DNA of 35,175 bases from Planctomycetota bacterium (lineage in GTDB: Bacteria > Planctomycetota > UBA1135 > JADKAF01). Under the pieces are notes generated by a model that saw only the letters and a program-made list of their open reading frames with translations, made no database searches and had not been told where the DNA came from. Both the position numbers and the translations under genes were made by a program. The DNA lies in assembly GCA_016793245.1 (NCBI GenBank), contig JAEUHW010000271.1:1-35175 (forward strand), given 5' to 3'. This document shows positions 15,515 to 23,981 of this stretch, piece after piece. How positions within the stretch are numbered: the first letter of the stretch is position 1; every line of letters begins with the position of its first letter.

Positions 15515-17701
15515 ATGCTCTCTCGAACTCGAACCTCCTCGCTCGGCGCGCTCCTCGCGCTGGCACTCGCGCTGCCGGCCGCGGCGCAGAGCCCCCTTTG
15601 CACGCCCACCGCTCCGCCTTGGGCGTCCAACAACGGCGGCACCGCCGGGGGCGTCGTCTTCTACGACCTGAATGTGATCAACGCGGTGCGGATCACCGGC
15701 TTCGACTGCAATCTCACCGCGACCGTCGGAACTTCCGTCACGCTCGAGCTCTACACGACGCCGACCACCTACGTAGGGCAAAACACGAACGCGGGGGCCT
15801 GGACGCTCGTCGGCACGGCCGGACCGGTGCTGTCGGCCGCGCGCGAGTCGGCGACTTCGTTCACCTTGGCGAGCCCCGTGATCCTGACGCCAGGTAGCTA
15901 CGGCATCGGCTACCGCGTGGTCGGCGGGGGCCAGGCGTACAGCGGCACGGGCACGGGCGCGCAGGTCACGACCTCCAACGCTGATCTCTCGCTTACCTCG
16001 GGGGCCGCGTGCAGCGCGCTCTTCAGCGGGAGCTTCTTCTCGTTCCGCAACTGGAACGGCTGCATCCACTACACGCTGGCCGACGGTCTCTTCGCCAACT
16101 TCTCGGCAACGCCGACCAGCGGCCCGACGCCTCTCTCGGTGAACTTCACCGACACCTCGTTCACCAGTGATCCGAACGGCGTGCAGACCTGGGCCTGGGA
16201 CCTGGACGGCGACAACGTCATCGACTCGAACGCCCAGAACCCGAGCTTCACCTACTCGGTCTGCGGCCCGTACGACGTGACGCTGACGGTCACCAACACG
16301 CTGCACCCGAGCTCGACGGTGACGAAGAACGACTTCATCTTCGGTGATCCTCAGCTCGTCGTCGCGGCGAACTTCAGCGCGACGCCGACCAGCGGCGCGG
16401 TGCCGCTCAACGTGAACTTCACCGACACCTCGACGGGCAGCCCGACGAGCTGGTCCTGGGACCTGGACGGCGACTCGATCCCGGACAGCGCGGCGCAGAA
16501 CCCGAGCTTCAGCTACACCGTTCCGGGCACGTACACCGTGTCGCTGACGGCGAGCAACGGCTGCTTCTCCGACGCCGAGACCAAGACCAACTTCATCATC
16601 GCGGTCGGGGCGACCTCCAACACCGAGTCGCCCGAGCTCCTCGAGTACCAGTTCAACGAAGTGCGCGGCAACCGCGTCGCCAACACGGCGAGCACCACGG
16701 CGGTGCCCGGGTTCGGCACCGTCGCGACCACGACCTGGCAGACGGATGCCGGTCGGCCGTACTTCAAGGGCAACGAGGCCGGCTTCGGCAGTCTCGCGAT
16801 CGACAACACGACGCCCTACGACAACTACGTGCAGACCGGCTGGCCGCTCAGCATCCAGGGCTCCCACACGATCATGTTCTGGATGCGCTACGGCGGCGTG
16901 ACCGGCACGGCCTATCCCTTCGGCGTCGCCTCCACGCCGACCTCGGCTCGCTGCTGGAAGAGCAGCACGACGCTGCAGCTCCTCGGCTGGGGCCAAGTGC
17001 CTACGACCACGACGGCAGCCCAACCCAGCTCCCTCACGGGTTGGCAACACTACTGCGTCGTCGTCAATGACACGACCGGCACGGCTCAGTGGTACCTGAA
17101 CGGCGTCGCGAATGGCACGCAGACCAGCTTCGCCGCCGGAACCTTCAACCTGGTCGGAGGGCAGTTCCTCGTCGGCAGCTACTCGACGTCGCGCACGAAC
17201 AACATCACGCGCTTCTTCGACATGGATGACTTCCGGCTCTACTCCCGCGCGCTGACGCCGGCGCAGATCGTCTCCGAGATCGCGACGGAGAACCCGACCA
17301 CGGCCAACATGGAAGCGGGCTGCGTCGACTCCAACTCCTTCGCGCCGACGCTCACCGCGAACGGCGCGCCGCAGATCGGCAACCTGGGCTTCGCGTTGGT
17401 CGCGAGCGGCCTCGAGCCCGCGCGTCCGGCGGCCGTCTACATCGGCCTCTCGGCCTACCTCGGCGGCTTCCTGCCGCTCGACCTCTCCGGCTCCGGCATC
17501 TTCAACACGGGCTGCAACCTGCTCGTGTCGCCGGACATCATCCTCAACTTCCCGAGCGGCTCGGGCACCGTCGTGCTTCCGGCGCCGATCCCGATCGACC
17601 CGACGCTCCAAGGCGGACACACCTACAACCAGGTGATCCTCCTCGGCTCGGGCCCGCTGTCGGCGGTGAGCAACGCCGTCGATACGCAGATGCAGTTCTG
17701 A
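15515..17701 (+). CDS. Secreted PKD and LamG domain protein
   Basis: A 728-residue secreted protein with no enzyme motif. Residues 1-25 are a signal peptide ending in AAAQ. Residues about 26-190 form a beta-rich domain with several cysteines. Two PKD domains follow at about 191-280 and 282-365; they share ANFSATPTSG and VNFTDTS and have WDLDGD in the usual place. Residues about 375-600 look like a concanavalin/LamG fold, with HTIMFWMRYGG, GWQHYCVVVND and MDDFRLYSRALTPAQI. The last 125 residues (from MEAGCVDSNSFAPTL to AVSNAVDTQMQF) form the tail domain shared with the S8 protease and sugar dehydrogenase. PKD and LamG modules usually bind glycans or proteins, so an adhesive or matrix role is likely. 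Nothing shows the ligand. Confidence 0.85.
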   Translation: MLSRTRTSSLGALLALALALPAAAQSPLCTPTAPPWASNNGGTAGGVVFYDLNVINAVRITGFDCNLTATVGTSVTLELYTTPTTYVGQNTNAGAWTLVGTAGPVLSAARESATSFTLASPVILTPGSYGIGYRVVGGGQAYSGTGTGAQVTTSNADLSLTSGAACSALFSGSFFSFRNWNGCIHYTLADGLFANFSATPTSGPTPLSVNFTDTSFTSDPNGVQTWAWDLDGDNVIDSNAQNPSFTYSVCGPYDVTLTVTNTLHPSSTVTKNDFIFGDPQLVVAANFSATPTSGAVPLNVNFTDTSTGSPTSWSWDLDGDSIPDSAAQNPSFSYTVPGTYTVSLTASNGCFSDAETKTNFIIAVGATSNTESPELLEYQFNEVRGNRVANTASTTAVPGFGTVATTTWQTDAGRPYFKGNEAGFGSLAIDNTTPYDNYVQTGWPLSIQGSHTIMFWMRYGGVTGTAYPFGVASTPTSARCWKSSTTLQLLGWGQVPTTTTAAQPSSLTGWQHYCVVVNDTTGTAQWYLNGVANGTQTSFAAGTFNLVGGQFLVGSYSTSRTNNITRFFDMDDFRLYSRALTPAQIVSEIATENPTTANMEAGCVDSNSFAPTLTANGAPQIGNLGFALVASGLEPARPAAVYIGLSAYLGGFLPLDLSGSGIFNTGCNLLVSPDIILNFPSGSGTVVLPAPIPIDPTLQGGHTYNQVILLGSGPLSAVSNAVDTQMQF

Positions 17702-17714
17702 TCACGAGAGCTGC

Positions 17715-17742
17715 GAAGCTCCGCGCGAGAGCGCGGAGCTTC
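17715..17742. terminator. Perfect 12-pair hairpin with GAGA loop
   Basis: GAAGCTCCGCGC pairs with GCGCGGAGCTTC around a GAGA (GNRA) tetraloop, 14 bases after the PKD gene stop. There is no T-run, but the stem is very stable. Confidence 0.6.
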
Positions 17743-17746
17743 CGAG

Positions 17747-17787
17747 CGCGGAGCCGGTGTCGCCCCGATGGCGGCACCGGCTCCGCG
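17747..17787. terminator. Second hairpin, 13 pairs plus an inner stem
   Basis: CGCGGAGCCGGTG (17747-17759) pairs perfectly with CACCGGCTCCGCG (17775-17787). Inside, CGCC (17761-17764) pairs with GGCG (17770-17773) after one wobble pair, giving a nearly unbroken 18-pair stem. It directly follows the hairpin at 17715 and may work with it, or serve the opposite strand. Confidence 0.55.
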
Positions 17788-18167
17788 TCGTTCCGCACGT
17801 GCGTCCCGTTTCGAGATGCGCCTGCAGGAACGCCGTCCAAACCGGCGAGGATGCCGGCGGAGGCGGAGATCCTCGGTCGCGCGATCTCGAGCGCGTGATC
17901 TGCGCTCGAGACTCCGCGAGCTTCGCGCATGCTGCCTCCCTCGATGAGCGCGAGATGCCGCTCTGAAGTCGGGCGGAGCGGCGGGCTCGCGGCGCGCGAA
18001 GGCGCAGCGATGCCCGTCGCTTCCGACCTCCGATCGAGCCGAGGTCCGCGTCTCGCGGATCGAAGTCGCGGCGTCGTCCTGCCCCGCCCCACGAGGGAAG
18101 GACAGGGCGCCGATGAAGCTCATCGAGGGGAGCTCTCGTCGTGCGGTCGACGCCGCGCACGCGAGGC

Positions 18168-19058
18168 TCAGCGCGGCCGCGCGATCCAATCGGTGATCGT
18201 GTTCGGCAGGTGCTTCGTGCGCAGGGCCAGGTCATCCAGATAGAGCAGGAAGCGCAGCAGGGCCAGCGCGGTAGGGTCCGCGTGGTCGTAGTGATGCGCG
18301 ATGCCCTGGAGCAACGGGAAGAGGAGGCCTCCTCCGATGTCGTGGCGCTCCACGATCGCGAAGCGTTGCTCGAGGAGGGGCAGGATCTCGTCGGAGCGCA
18401 CGGCTTCGGTTGGATCCACGGCAAGGACTTCCTCGCGAGTGGGAGACCAGGCGTGCTCCTTCACGCGACCATCGACGAAGGTGCGGTACGGATGCGGAAT
18501 GAGGTCGAGCACCTCCGCGGTCATGCGCACTTGGGCCTCGTTCCACTGGAAGCAAGCCGGCCCCACGTACTCCGACCCCGCGAAGATTCCATCGGGCTCG
18601 AGACTGGAAGCGACCCAGTCGAGGAAGTGCTCGAGCTCCACGATGTGGTGCAACGAGGATGGCGTCAGGATCACGTGGAAGCGGCCCAGGTCCTTCGGCG
18701 GGTCGTTGAGATCGGCGCAGAGATAGCGCACCTCGCCCCAGCCGAGCTGCTCGGCTCGGCGCGCGGCCTCGGCGAGCGCGCGCGACGAGAGATCGATGCC
18801 GAGCGCATGAGAGGCGAGCCCGCGTTCGTAGGCGTTGCGCTCCGAGATGCCGGAGCCACAACCCAGCACGAGCAGCGAACGGAAGGGACCGTTCGCATGC
18901 GCGGCGACGGAGTCGAGGAAGTCCTTGCCACGCGGGTAGGTCCGCCGCTGATAGACCTCTCGGACGTACTCGATCTCTTGGAAGGACTCCTGCGAGCCGC
19001 CGCGCTCGGCATACTCGCCCCAGAGTTCATCGACGCGATGTCGTTCTAGCTCGTCCAT
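18168..19058 (-). CDS. Class I SAM-dependent methyltransferase
   Basis: A 296-residue cytoplasmic protein. Motif I is SLLVLGCGSGISERN (about residues 61-75), followed by the acidic residue of motif II in LGIDLSS (Asp89). RYLCADLNDPP supplies the adenine-contacting acid, and FHVILTPSSLHHIVELEHFL the motif IV/post-IV helix. SLEPDGIFAGSEYVG matches motif V. It belongs to the Methyltransf_11/25-like class I fold. The C-terminal 120 residues (from about 175) are mostly helical and probably form the substrate cap. The substrate cannot be told from sequence. It lies 153 bases downstream of the copper monooxygenase fusion on the same strand, so co-transcription is possible. Confidence 0.85.
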   Translation of the reverse strand: MDELERHRVDELWGEYAERGGSQESFQEIEYVREVYQRRTYPRGKDFLDSVAAHANGPFRSLLVLGCGSGISERNAYERGLASHALGIDLSSRALAEAARRAEQLGWGEVRYLCADLNDPPKDLGRFHVILTPSSLHHIVELEHFLDWVASSLEPDGIFAGSEYVGPACFQWNEAQVRMTAEVLDLIPHPYRTFVDGRVKEHAWSPTREEVLAVDPTEAVRSDEILPLLEQRFAIVERHDIGGGLLFPLLQGIAHHYDHADPTALALLRFLLYLDDLALRTKHLPNTITDWIARPR

Positions 19059-19211
19059 GGTGTCGAGAGTATCGGATGAGGCACACTGCGAAGCGAATCA
19101 TGCAGGGGTTCGACCCGCTCAGGAACCGCAGTTCCTCCGCCGTGCCGTTCTGCCGTCGGACGGGATGTCGTAGGAGCGAGAAGCGCGGTTCCCTTCCTCG
19201 CGCACCGACGC

Positions 19212-20960
19212 TCAGCGCCAGCGCTCGAAGTACCCGATCATCATCTCGTCCCAGGTCTGCTCGCCGAAGCGCACCGCGCGCGTGGGATCGGGATTCGCGG
19301 GGTTCGCGGCCGAGTTGTCGTACCAGGCGGTCGCGTGCAGCACCGCACCGGCCGGCACGAAGAGCGGCTCGGCGAGCTCGTAGCGGATCTGCCAGTCGAA
19401 GTCGTAGCGCGGGATGTCGAGCAGGGTCCTGCGCGCGCCGTCGGGCAACTCGAGCTCGTAGCGGAAGGCCTTGCCGCGCACATGCATGTGCGGTGAGAAG
19501 GCGCTGAGCCAAGCCCCCTCGCGGAAGCTCGTCTTCGCGCGCACCTCGTGATTCGCGGCTCCCGGCGGGATCTCGAAGCGCGTCTGGTGCGCCGAAGCCG
19601 TGACGAGCTCGTGCTTCGGCGGCGTCGCGTGGAACCAGAACGCCATCTGGGTGCGATCGCTCGTCGCTTCGCCGTTCGCCGTGTAGTGGAGCTGGAACTT
19701 GATCCAAGCGCGCGCGGGCAGGCGCTTGCCGGTCTCCGTAGGGAACACCGTCGGCCCTTGCCCCGGAACGAGCCCGGCGAAGTAGCCGCCGAGCCCACCG
19801 CGGCGCTTCTGGCCGAGCTCGCGCAGGTCCTTCGGCGGATCCTCGAGGAAGGTCAGCACATGGTGCACGACGGCGGGCGCGGTCGGGCGCAGCTCCACCG
19901 CGCGCACCCAGCGCTCCTCCTCGAGCGGCGACTGCACCCATTGATAGCGGTAGTCCATCGTGCCCTGCGCCTTCACCTTCTCCGCGCGCGGGAGCTCGAC
20001 GACTAAGTCCGGCTCGCCGAGCGACCAACCGCTGCTCGCGCCGAAGTCGGCGCCGCGCGCGCGGAGAGGGGCGAGCGCCGCATCGCCTTCGGGCGCGCCG
20101 CCGGCGATCCACGCGAGCAGCGCGGCGCGCTCGGAGGCGCGGAGACCGAAGTCGTTCCGCCAAGGACCGGATCCTTCGGCCGCACCCCACGGCGGCATGA
20201 CGCCGCTCTCGACGACGCTCGCGATCGTGGCCTTGCGCCGTATCAACTGCGCGTGCGTCGCCAAGGGGAAGGGTGCTACCCCGCCCTCGCGATGGCATGC
20301 CAGGCAGCGGCGCTCGACGAGGCGCGCGATCGTGCCGTGATAGGTCGGCGTCGCTTCGCTCGCGACGCGCTCGCCTGCGCCGAGCTCGAGCGCGCAGCCC
20401 GGCGAGCTCGTGCGCTCGACCGAGGGGCGCTCGCCGCGCTCCATGGCCGCGACCGCGTCCTCGAGCCAGCGGCGCGTCGGCTCGTCCTTCGAGCTGCCCA
20501 CGGCATGTTGATCGTCGATGGCGCCGCGATAGACGAGCGTTCCGCGCACGTCGATGAGGAAGACCTCGGTCGTCGAGCTGGCGCCCAAGCTGCGCGCGAG
20601 GACGCCGCCCGTGTCGGCGACGTAGGGCGCTTCGATGTGCAAGCGCTCGCGATCGGCGCAGAGCGCCGCGGCATCCGCGGCGTCGCCACTGTTCGCGAAG
20701 AGGAAGCGCGGCCCGCTCTCGCGCCAGCGCTGCGCGAGCTCCTGCAAGCGGGGCACCCAACGTCGGCAGAGCGGGCAGGCCTCGTCGCGCAGCACCACGA
20801 TGGCGCCGCGCTCGCGCGCGAGCTCGCGGAGCTCGAGCGCGCGTCCGTCGAGATCGCGGAGCTGGAGCGCCGGGACGAGCTCGCCGGCATCGACTTGCGC
20901 GCGCGCGGCGGAGCCGAGCGCGAGCGGGAAGAGGAGCGTGGGCAGGAGGGCGAAGCGCAT
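19212..20960 (-). CDS. Thioredoxin-like / cytochrome c / copper monooxygenase-like fusion protein
   Basis: A 582-residue exported redox protein. Residues 1-22 are a signal peptide. Residues about 25-185 are an AhpC/TSA-like thioredoxin fold with CPLC at 62-65. Residues about 205-295 hold a heme c motif CLACH at 219-223 in a short cytochrome-like region. Residues about 315-582 match the two-domain core of type II copper, ascorbate-dependent monooxygenases (PHM/DBM-like). Candidate ligands are His366-His367 and His425 for the first copper, and His491, His493 and Met573 or Met574 (HMH, DEMMIGY) for the second. It may hydroxylate an unknown substrate, with electrons fed through its own heme and thiol domains (inference). 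An upstream extension to 21353 overlaps the S9 gene and is rejected; the ATG at 20960 begins the signal peptide. Confidence 0.85.
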   Translation of the reverse strand: MRFALLPTLLFPLALGSAARAQVDAGELVPALQLRDLDGRALELRELARERGAIVVLRDEACPLCRRWVPRLQELAQRWRESGPRFLFANSGDAADAAALCADRERLHIEAPYVADTGGVLARSLGASSTTEVFLIDVRGTLVYRGAIDDQHAVGSSKDEPTRRWLEDAVAAMERGERPSVERTSSPGCALELGAGERVASEATPTYHGTIARLVERRCLACHREGGVAPFPLATHAQLIRRKATIASVVESGVMPPWGAAEGSGPWRNDFGLRASERAALLAWIAGGAPEGDAALAPLRARGADFGASSGWSLGEPDLVVELPRAEKVKAQGTMDYRYQWVQSPLEEERWVRAVELRPTAPAVVHHVLTFLEDPPKDLRELGQKRRGGLGGYFAGLVPGQGPTVFPTETGKRLPARAWIKFQLHYTANGEATSDRTQMAFWFHATPPKHELVTASAHQTRFEIPPGAANHEVRAKTSFREGAWLSAFSPHMHVRGKAFRYELELPDGARRTLLDIPRYDFDWQIRYELAEPLFVPAGAVLHATAWYDNSAANPANPDPTRAVRFGEQTWDEMMIGYFERWR

Positions 20961-21016
20961 CGTGCTCGTTACGAGTGGGAGAGGTGGAGTGACTCGGGTC
21001 GTCGGCGGTGGCGGGA

Positions 21017-21040
21017 CGCTCGCGCTCCGCAGCGCGAGTG
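21017..21040 (-). terminator. Hairpin after the S9 peptidase gene
   Basis: CTCGCGCT-CCGC-AGCGCGAG (21019-21038) extends by a wobble and a C-G pair to ten pairs. On the minus strand it lies just after the S9 peptidase stop at 21047 and before the fusion gene start at 20960. No U-run follows, so it may terminate or only slow transcription. Confidence 0.4.
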
Positions 21041-21046
21041 AAAACC

Positions 21047-22951
21047 TCAGAGATGCTTCTGCAGGAACGCGAGCACCGCGGCATAGCCGCGCGCCTCGTT
21101 CTCGCGCTTCACGAAGCCGTGCCCTTCGTCGGGGAACACGAGGTACTCGACGGGCACGCCCTGCTTCCGCACGGCGGCGACGATCTCGTCCGACTCGACC
21201 TGCAGCACGCGCGGGTCGTTGGCGCCCTGCAGCACGAGCAGCGGTCGGCGGATCTTCTCCGCGTGGAAGAGCGGCGAGATCCGCATCAGGCGCTCGCGAT
21301 CGGTCGCGGGATCGCCGAGCTCGGCGTAGAGCGCTTGGCGCTGCGCTTCCCACCAGGCCGGGATGCTCTCGAGCGTGCGCAGCCAGTTCGCGACGCCGAA
21401 GATGTCGACGCCCAGCTTGAATCTATCCGGGCGGAACGCCAACGCGGCGAGCGTCATGTAGCCGCCGTAGCTACCGCCCATGATGCCGATGCGCTCGTCG
21501 TCGATCTCGGGACGCGCGGCGAGGAAGGCCTTGCTCGCGATCACATCGTCGAGATCGGCCTCGCCGTGCTTGCGATCGTCGGCGGCGTAGAAGCTCTTGC
21601 CGTAGCCCGAGCTGCCGCGGTTGTTGATCGCGTAGACGGCGTAGCCGTGACCGACGAGGTATTGGATGAGCGGCGAGTAGATGAGCCGCGATTGTCCGCC
21701 GGGGCCGCCGTGGACCCAGACCATCGCCGGTGCGGGTCGCTTCGCCGAGGCACCGTGGGGCAGGTAGAGGATGCCGGGGATCTCGAGACCGTCGTAGCTC
21801 GCGAAACGCACGACCTGGCCTTCGACCAGGTCCTCCGCGGCGATCTCGGGATGCAGCGAGGAGACGAGCAGCTTGGCCGAGCCGCCGAGGCGCGCGGCGT
21901 AGAGCGAGGCGGGCGCGCGGCTCGAGCTCAGGTAGCACGCGAAGGACTGCCCGTCCTCGGCGAACGCGATGGCGTTCACGTCGCCCGCGGGCAGCTCGGG
22001 CAGCGCCTGCTCGGCGAGCGTCTCGGCGTCGAGCAGGTGCAGCGCGGTGCGAGCGTCGGCGTTCACCGAGACGAGCAGCGCTCGGTCGCCGGGCGTCGGC
22101 TCGGCGCCGACGACGTCCCAGCTCGGCGCGTAGAGGCGCTTCCGCTGGCCGCTCACGAGATCGAGCTCCACCAGATGGGAGAACTCCGCGTCGCGGTTCG
22201 TCGCGAGCAGCAGCGAGCCACGCTTGGTGAACGCGAGCGCGTCGTTCGACTCGATGCCCGCGTGAGCCGTCAGGTTCTTCACCTCGCCGGTCTCGCGATC
22301 GAGGAGCAGCACGTCGCTGTCGCTCGTCGTGTTGGGCTTCTCCAGCGCCACGTAGCGCTCGTCGCGGCTCACCAGCGCGGGACGCACCCCGATCTCGTTC
22401 TGGTAGACGAGCTTCTTCGCGTAGCCGTCGAGGGTGATCTGGTAGAGGTCGAAGTAGCGCGGGTCGCGCTCGTTCGTGACGACGAAGAGGCTCAGATCGT
22501 CGTGCGCGAAGTCGACGAACATCGCCTTCAGCTTCTCGCCGGGCGTCAGGTCGCGGACGCTGCCGTCCTCCTCCCGCACGTAGAGGTGATTCAGCTCGTT
22601 GCCGCCCTGGTCGGCGGTGTAGAGCACGCGCCGATCGCGCGGGAAGTACGCCAGCGCATAGACCGCATCGCTCGTGGAGCTCGTGAGGGCGCGTATGGCT
22701 CCGGTCGCGATCTCGACCTCGTAGGCGTTGAAGACGCCCGTGGCATTCGACGAGAGCAACGCGCGCGAGCCATCGGGAGAGAGGTCGAGGCCCGAGAGGC
22801 GGAGGTTCGCGAGCAGCGTGGTGATGTCGGGATGGCTCGGTCCTTCGCCGCGCTCGGGTCGCGAAGTGCTCTCGGGGCTCGAGGAGCAGGCGACGAGGAG
22901 GGCGGCGCAGACGGCGAGCGACGTGCGGCGAGCGAAGGAAGGCGTGGGCAA
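21047..22951 (-). CDS. S9 family (prolyl oligopeptidase-like) peptidase, lipoprotein
   Basis: A 634-residue serine peptidase. The signal peptide ends in LLVAC, a good lipobox, so Cys22 should be lipidated and the enzyme envelope-anchored. Residues about 40-370 form the beta-propeller gate (LRLSGLDLSPDGSRALLS and similar blades). The alpha/beta-hydrolase domain spans about 380-634, with Ser494 in GGSYGGYM, Asp579 in GANDPR and His611 in DEGHGF. HGGPGGQSR lies near the oxyanion region. Members cut short peptides, often after Pro or at dipeptide level. The start is TTG at 22951, with GGAG six bases upstream. It is divergent from the PepSY protein gene. A transporter of the amino acid symporter type lies close by, fitting a peptide-use theme (inference). 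Confidence 0.92.
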   Translation of the reverse strand: MPTPSFARRTSLAVCAALLVACSSSPESTSRPERGEGPSHPDITTLLANLRLSGLDLSPDGSRALLSSNATGVFNAYEVEIATGAIRALTSSTSDAVYALAYFPRDRRVLYTADQGGNELNHLYVREEDGSVRDLTPGEKLKAMFVDFAHDDLSLFVVTNERDPRYFDLYQITLDGYAKKLVYQNEIGVRPALVSRDERYVALEKPNTTSDSDVLLLDRETGEVKNLTAHAGIESNDALAFTKRGSLLLATNRDAEFSHLVELDLVSGQRKRLYAPSWDVVGAEPTPGDRALLVSVNADARTALHLLDAETLAEQALPELPAGDVNAIAFAEDGQSFACYLSSSRAPASLYAARLGGSAKLLVSSLHPEIAAEDLVEGQVVRFASYDGLEIPGILYLPHGASAKRPAPAMVWVHGGPGGQSRLIYSPLIQYLVGHGYAVYAINNRGSSGYGKSFYAADDRKHGEADLDDVIASKAFLAARPEIDDERIGIMGGSYGGYMTLAALAFRPDRFKLGVDIFGVANWLRTLESIPAWWEAQRQALYAELGDPATDRERLMRISPLFHAEKIRRPLLVLQGANDPRVLQVESDEIVAAVRKQGVPVEYLVFPDEGHGFVKRENEARGYAAVLAFLQKHL

Positions 22952-23088
22952 GGGTTGCTCCGAAGCAGGGGACGGGCTCGGGCAAGGTACCCGTTCGCGC
23001 AGCCGCGTGGCGCGGCCTCCTCGAAAGAAGGCGAGGCCGAACGCCGAGGTGCGGAGTAGGCTCGCTCGCCTTCACCGGGAGACTCACC

Positions 23089-23829
23089 ATGTCCCAGCTC
23101 CTCCACGCTCTCTCTGCCGGCGCACTCGCGCTCTGCTGCGGCGGTGCTCCGCTCGCATTCTCCGCCTTCGATGACGAGGATCCGCGCGATCTCGCGCCGC
23201 ACGTCAAGATCTCGCTCCGCGACGCCGTCATGCGCGCCGTCACCGCGCGACCCGGCCGCGCGTTCGAAGCCGAGCTGGAGCTCTGGATCGAGGGCGAGCA
23301 GCACGGGCTGGCGTACGAGATCGACGTCCTCGGGCCTCACGGAGAGCTCTTCGAGATCTCGATCGACGCGGCGACGGGCGCGGTCCGTTCCGCGGAGCAG
23401 GAAGAGGCCGAGGACGATGACGACGAGGTGCGCGAGGCGCGGCGCGCGCTGCGGCACTGCGAGCTCGACCTCGCCGCGCTCATCGCGAAAGGCGAGGAGA
23501 TCGCGAAGGGCTCGGCGGTCGCCGCCGCGCTCGAGTTCGACGAAGGTCCGGTCTGCGAGCTCCTCTTCGCCAACGGGCGCTACTTGATCGAGATGGAGCT
23601 CGAAGGTCGCGCGGGACATCTGCTCGAGATCGAGCTCCTCCCCGAGGAAGAGGACGACGACGAGGAGGAAGACGACGATGGCGATGAGGAGGACGGCGAC
23701 GAGGACGACGGGGACGATCGCGAGGACGAAGGGCGCGATGAGCGCGAGAGCGGCGACGGTGGGGAGATCCACGTGCGTCGCACAGAAGCCGTCGGTCACT
23801 TGATCGGCGTCCTCGTGGGGATCTTCTGA
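23089..23829 (+). CDS. Secreted PepSY-like protein with strongly acidic C-terminal stretch
   Basis: A 246-residue exported protein. Residues 1-26 look like a signal peptide. Residues about 38-105 form a PepSY-like unit: helix ISLRDAVMRAVTARPG, then strands GLAYEIDVLGPHGELFEISI and DAATGAVRS. A second, more diverged unit lies at about 117-185 (DLAALIAKGEEIAKGSAVAA, then YLIEMELEGRAGHLLEIELL). Residues 186-216 are almost all Asp and Glu. The last 20 residues switch to IHVRRTEAVGHLIGVLVGIF. PepSY modules act as intramolecular or partner inhibitors of peptidases, and the divergent neighbour is an S9 peptidase. The acidic run could bind calcium or keep the protein soluble (inference). The start follows GGGAG at 23078-23082. 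Confidence 0.75.
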   Translation: MSQLLHALSAGALALCCGGAPLAFSAFDDEDPRDLAPHVKISLRDAVMRAVTARPGRAFEAELELWIEGEQHGLAYEIDVLGPHGELFEISIDAATGAVRSAEQEEAEDDDDEVREARRALRHCELDLAALIAKGEEIAKGSAVAAALEFDEGPVCELLFANGRYLIEMELEGRAGHLLEIELLPEEEDDDEEEDDDGDEEDGDEDDGDDREDEGRDERESGDGGEIHVRRTEAVGHLIGVLVGIF

Positions 23830-23981
23830 GCGCGGGACTGCCGTGCCGCGTGCGGGGGCTCTGAGGTTGCGCCTGCCTCCGAGGAACCCTATCCTCCGCC
23901 TCCCGCTCGCTCGCGTCCGAGCTCCGCTCCGCCGCGCGCCGCGAGCGCGCCTCCGTCCACCTCCCCGCCAGAGGTCAGCGC

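Larger units (their letters stand above)
17702..18167. other. Intergenic region between convergent genes
   Basis: The first 90 bases hold two large hairpins (17715-17742 and 17747-17787). The remaining 380 bases, up to the methyltransferase stop at 18168, contain no convincing gene on either strand; translations are Arg/Ser-rich and lack a ribosome site. It is long for a convergent gap and could be the remains of a lost gene, but nothing recognisable is left. Confidence 0.4.

Noticed and set aside
15476..17620. A 714-codon minus-strand frame opposite the PKD/LamG gene
   Set aside because: It is a shadow of the real gene: low-complexity Arg/Val/Glu-rich translation and no ribosome site.
10140..17701. 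The idea that the two giant secreted proteins and nearby sigma/kinase genes form an anti-phage or toxin delivery system
   Set aside because: There is no toxin, immunity, nuclease or secretion-machine gene. The domains point to a secreted protease and an adhesive protein.
20961..21353. An N-terminal extension of the thioredoxin-copper fusion protein
   Set aside because: It would overlap the S9 peptidase gene and place a signal peptide in the middle of the protein. The ATG at 20960 begins that signal peptide.
22591..23799. A minus-strand frame that begins with a strongly hydrophobic, membrane-like segment
   Set aside because: The segment is the antisense of the Asp/Glu-rich run of the PepSY gene (GAC/GAG codons read as Val/Leu/Ile), so it is an artefact.
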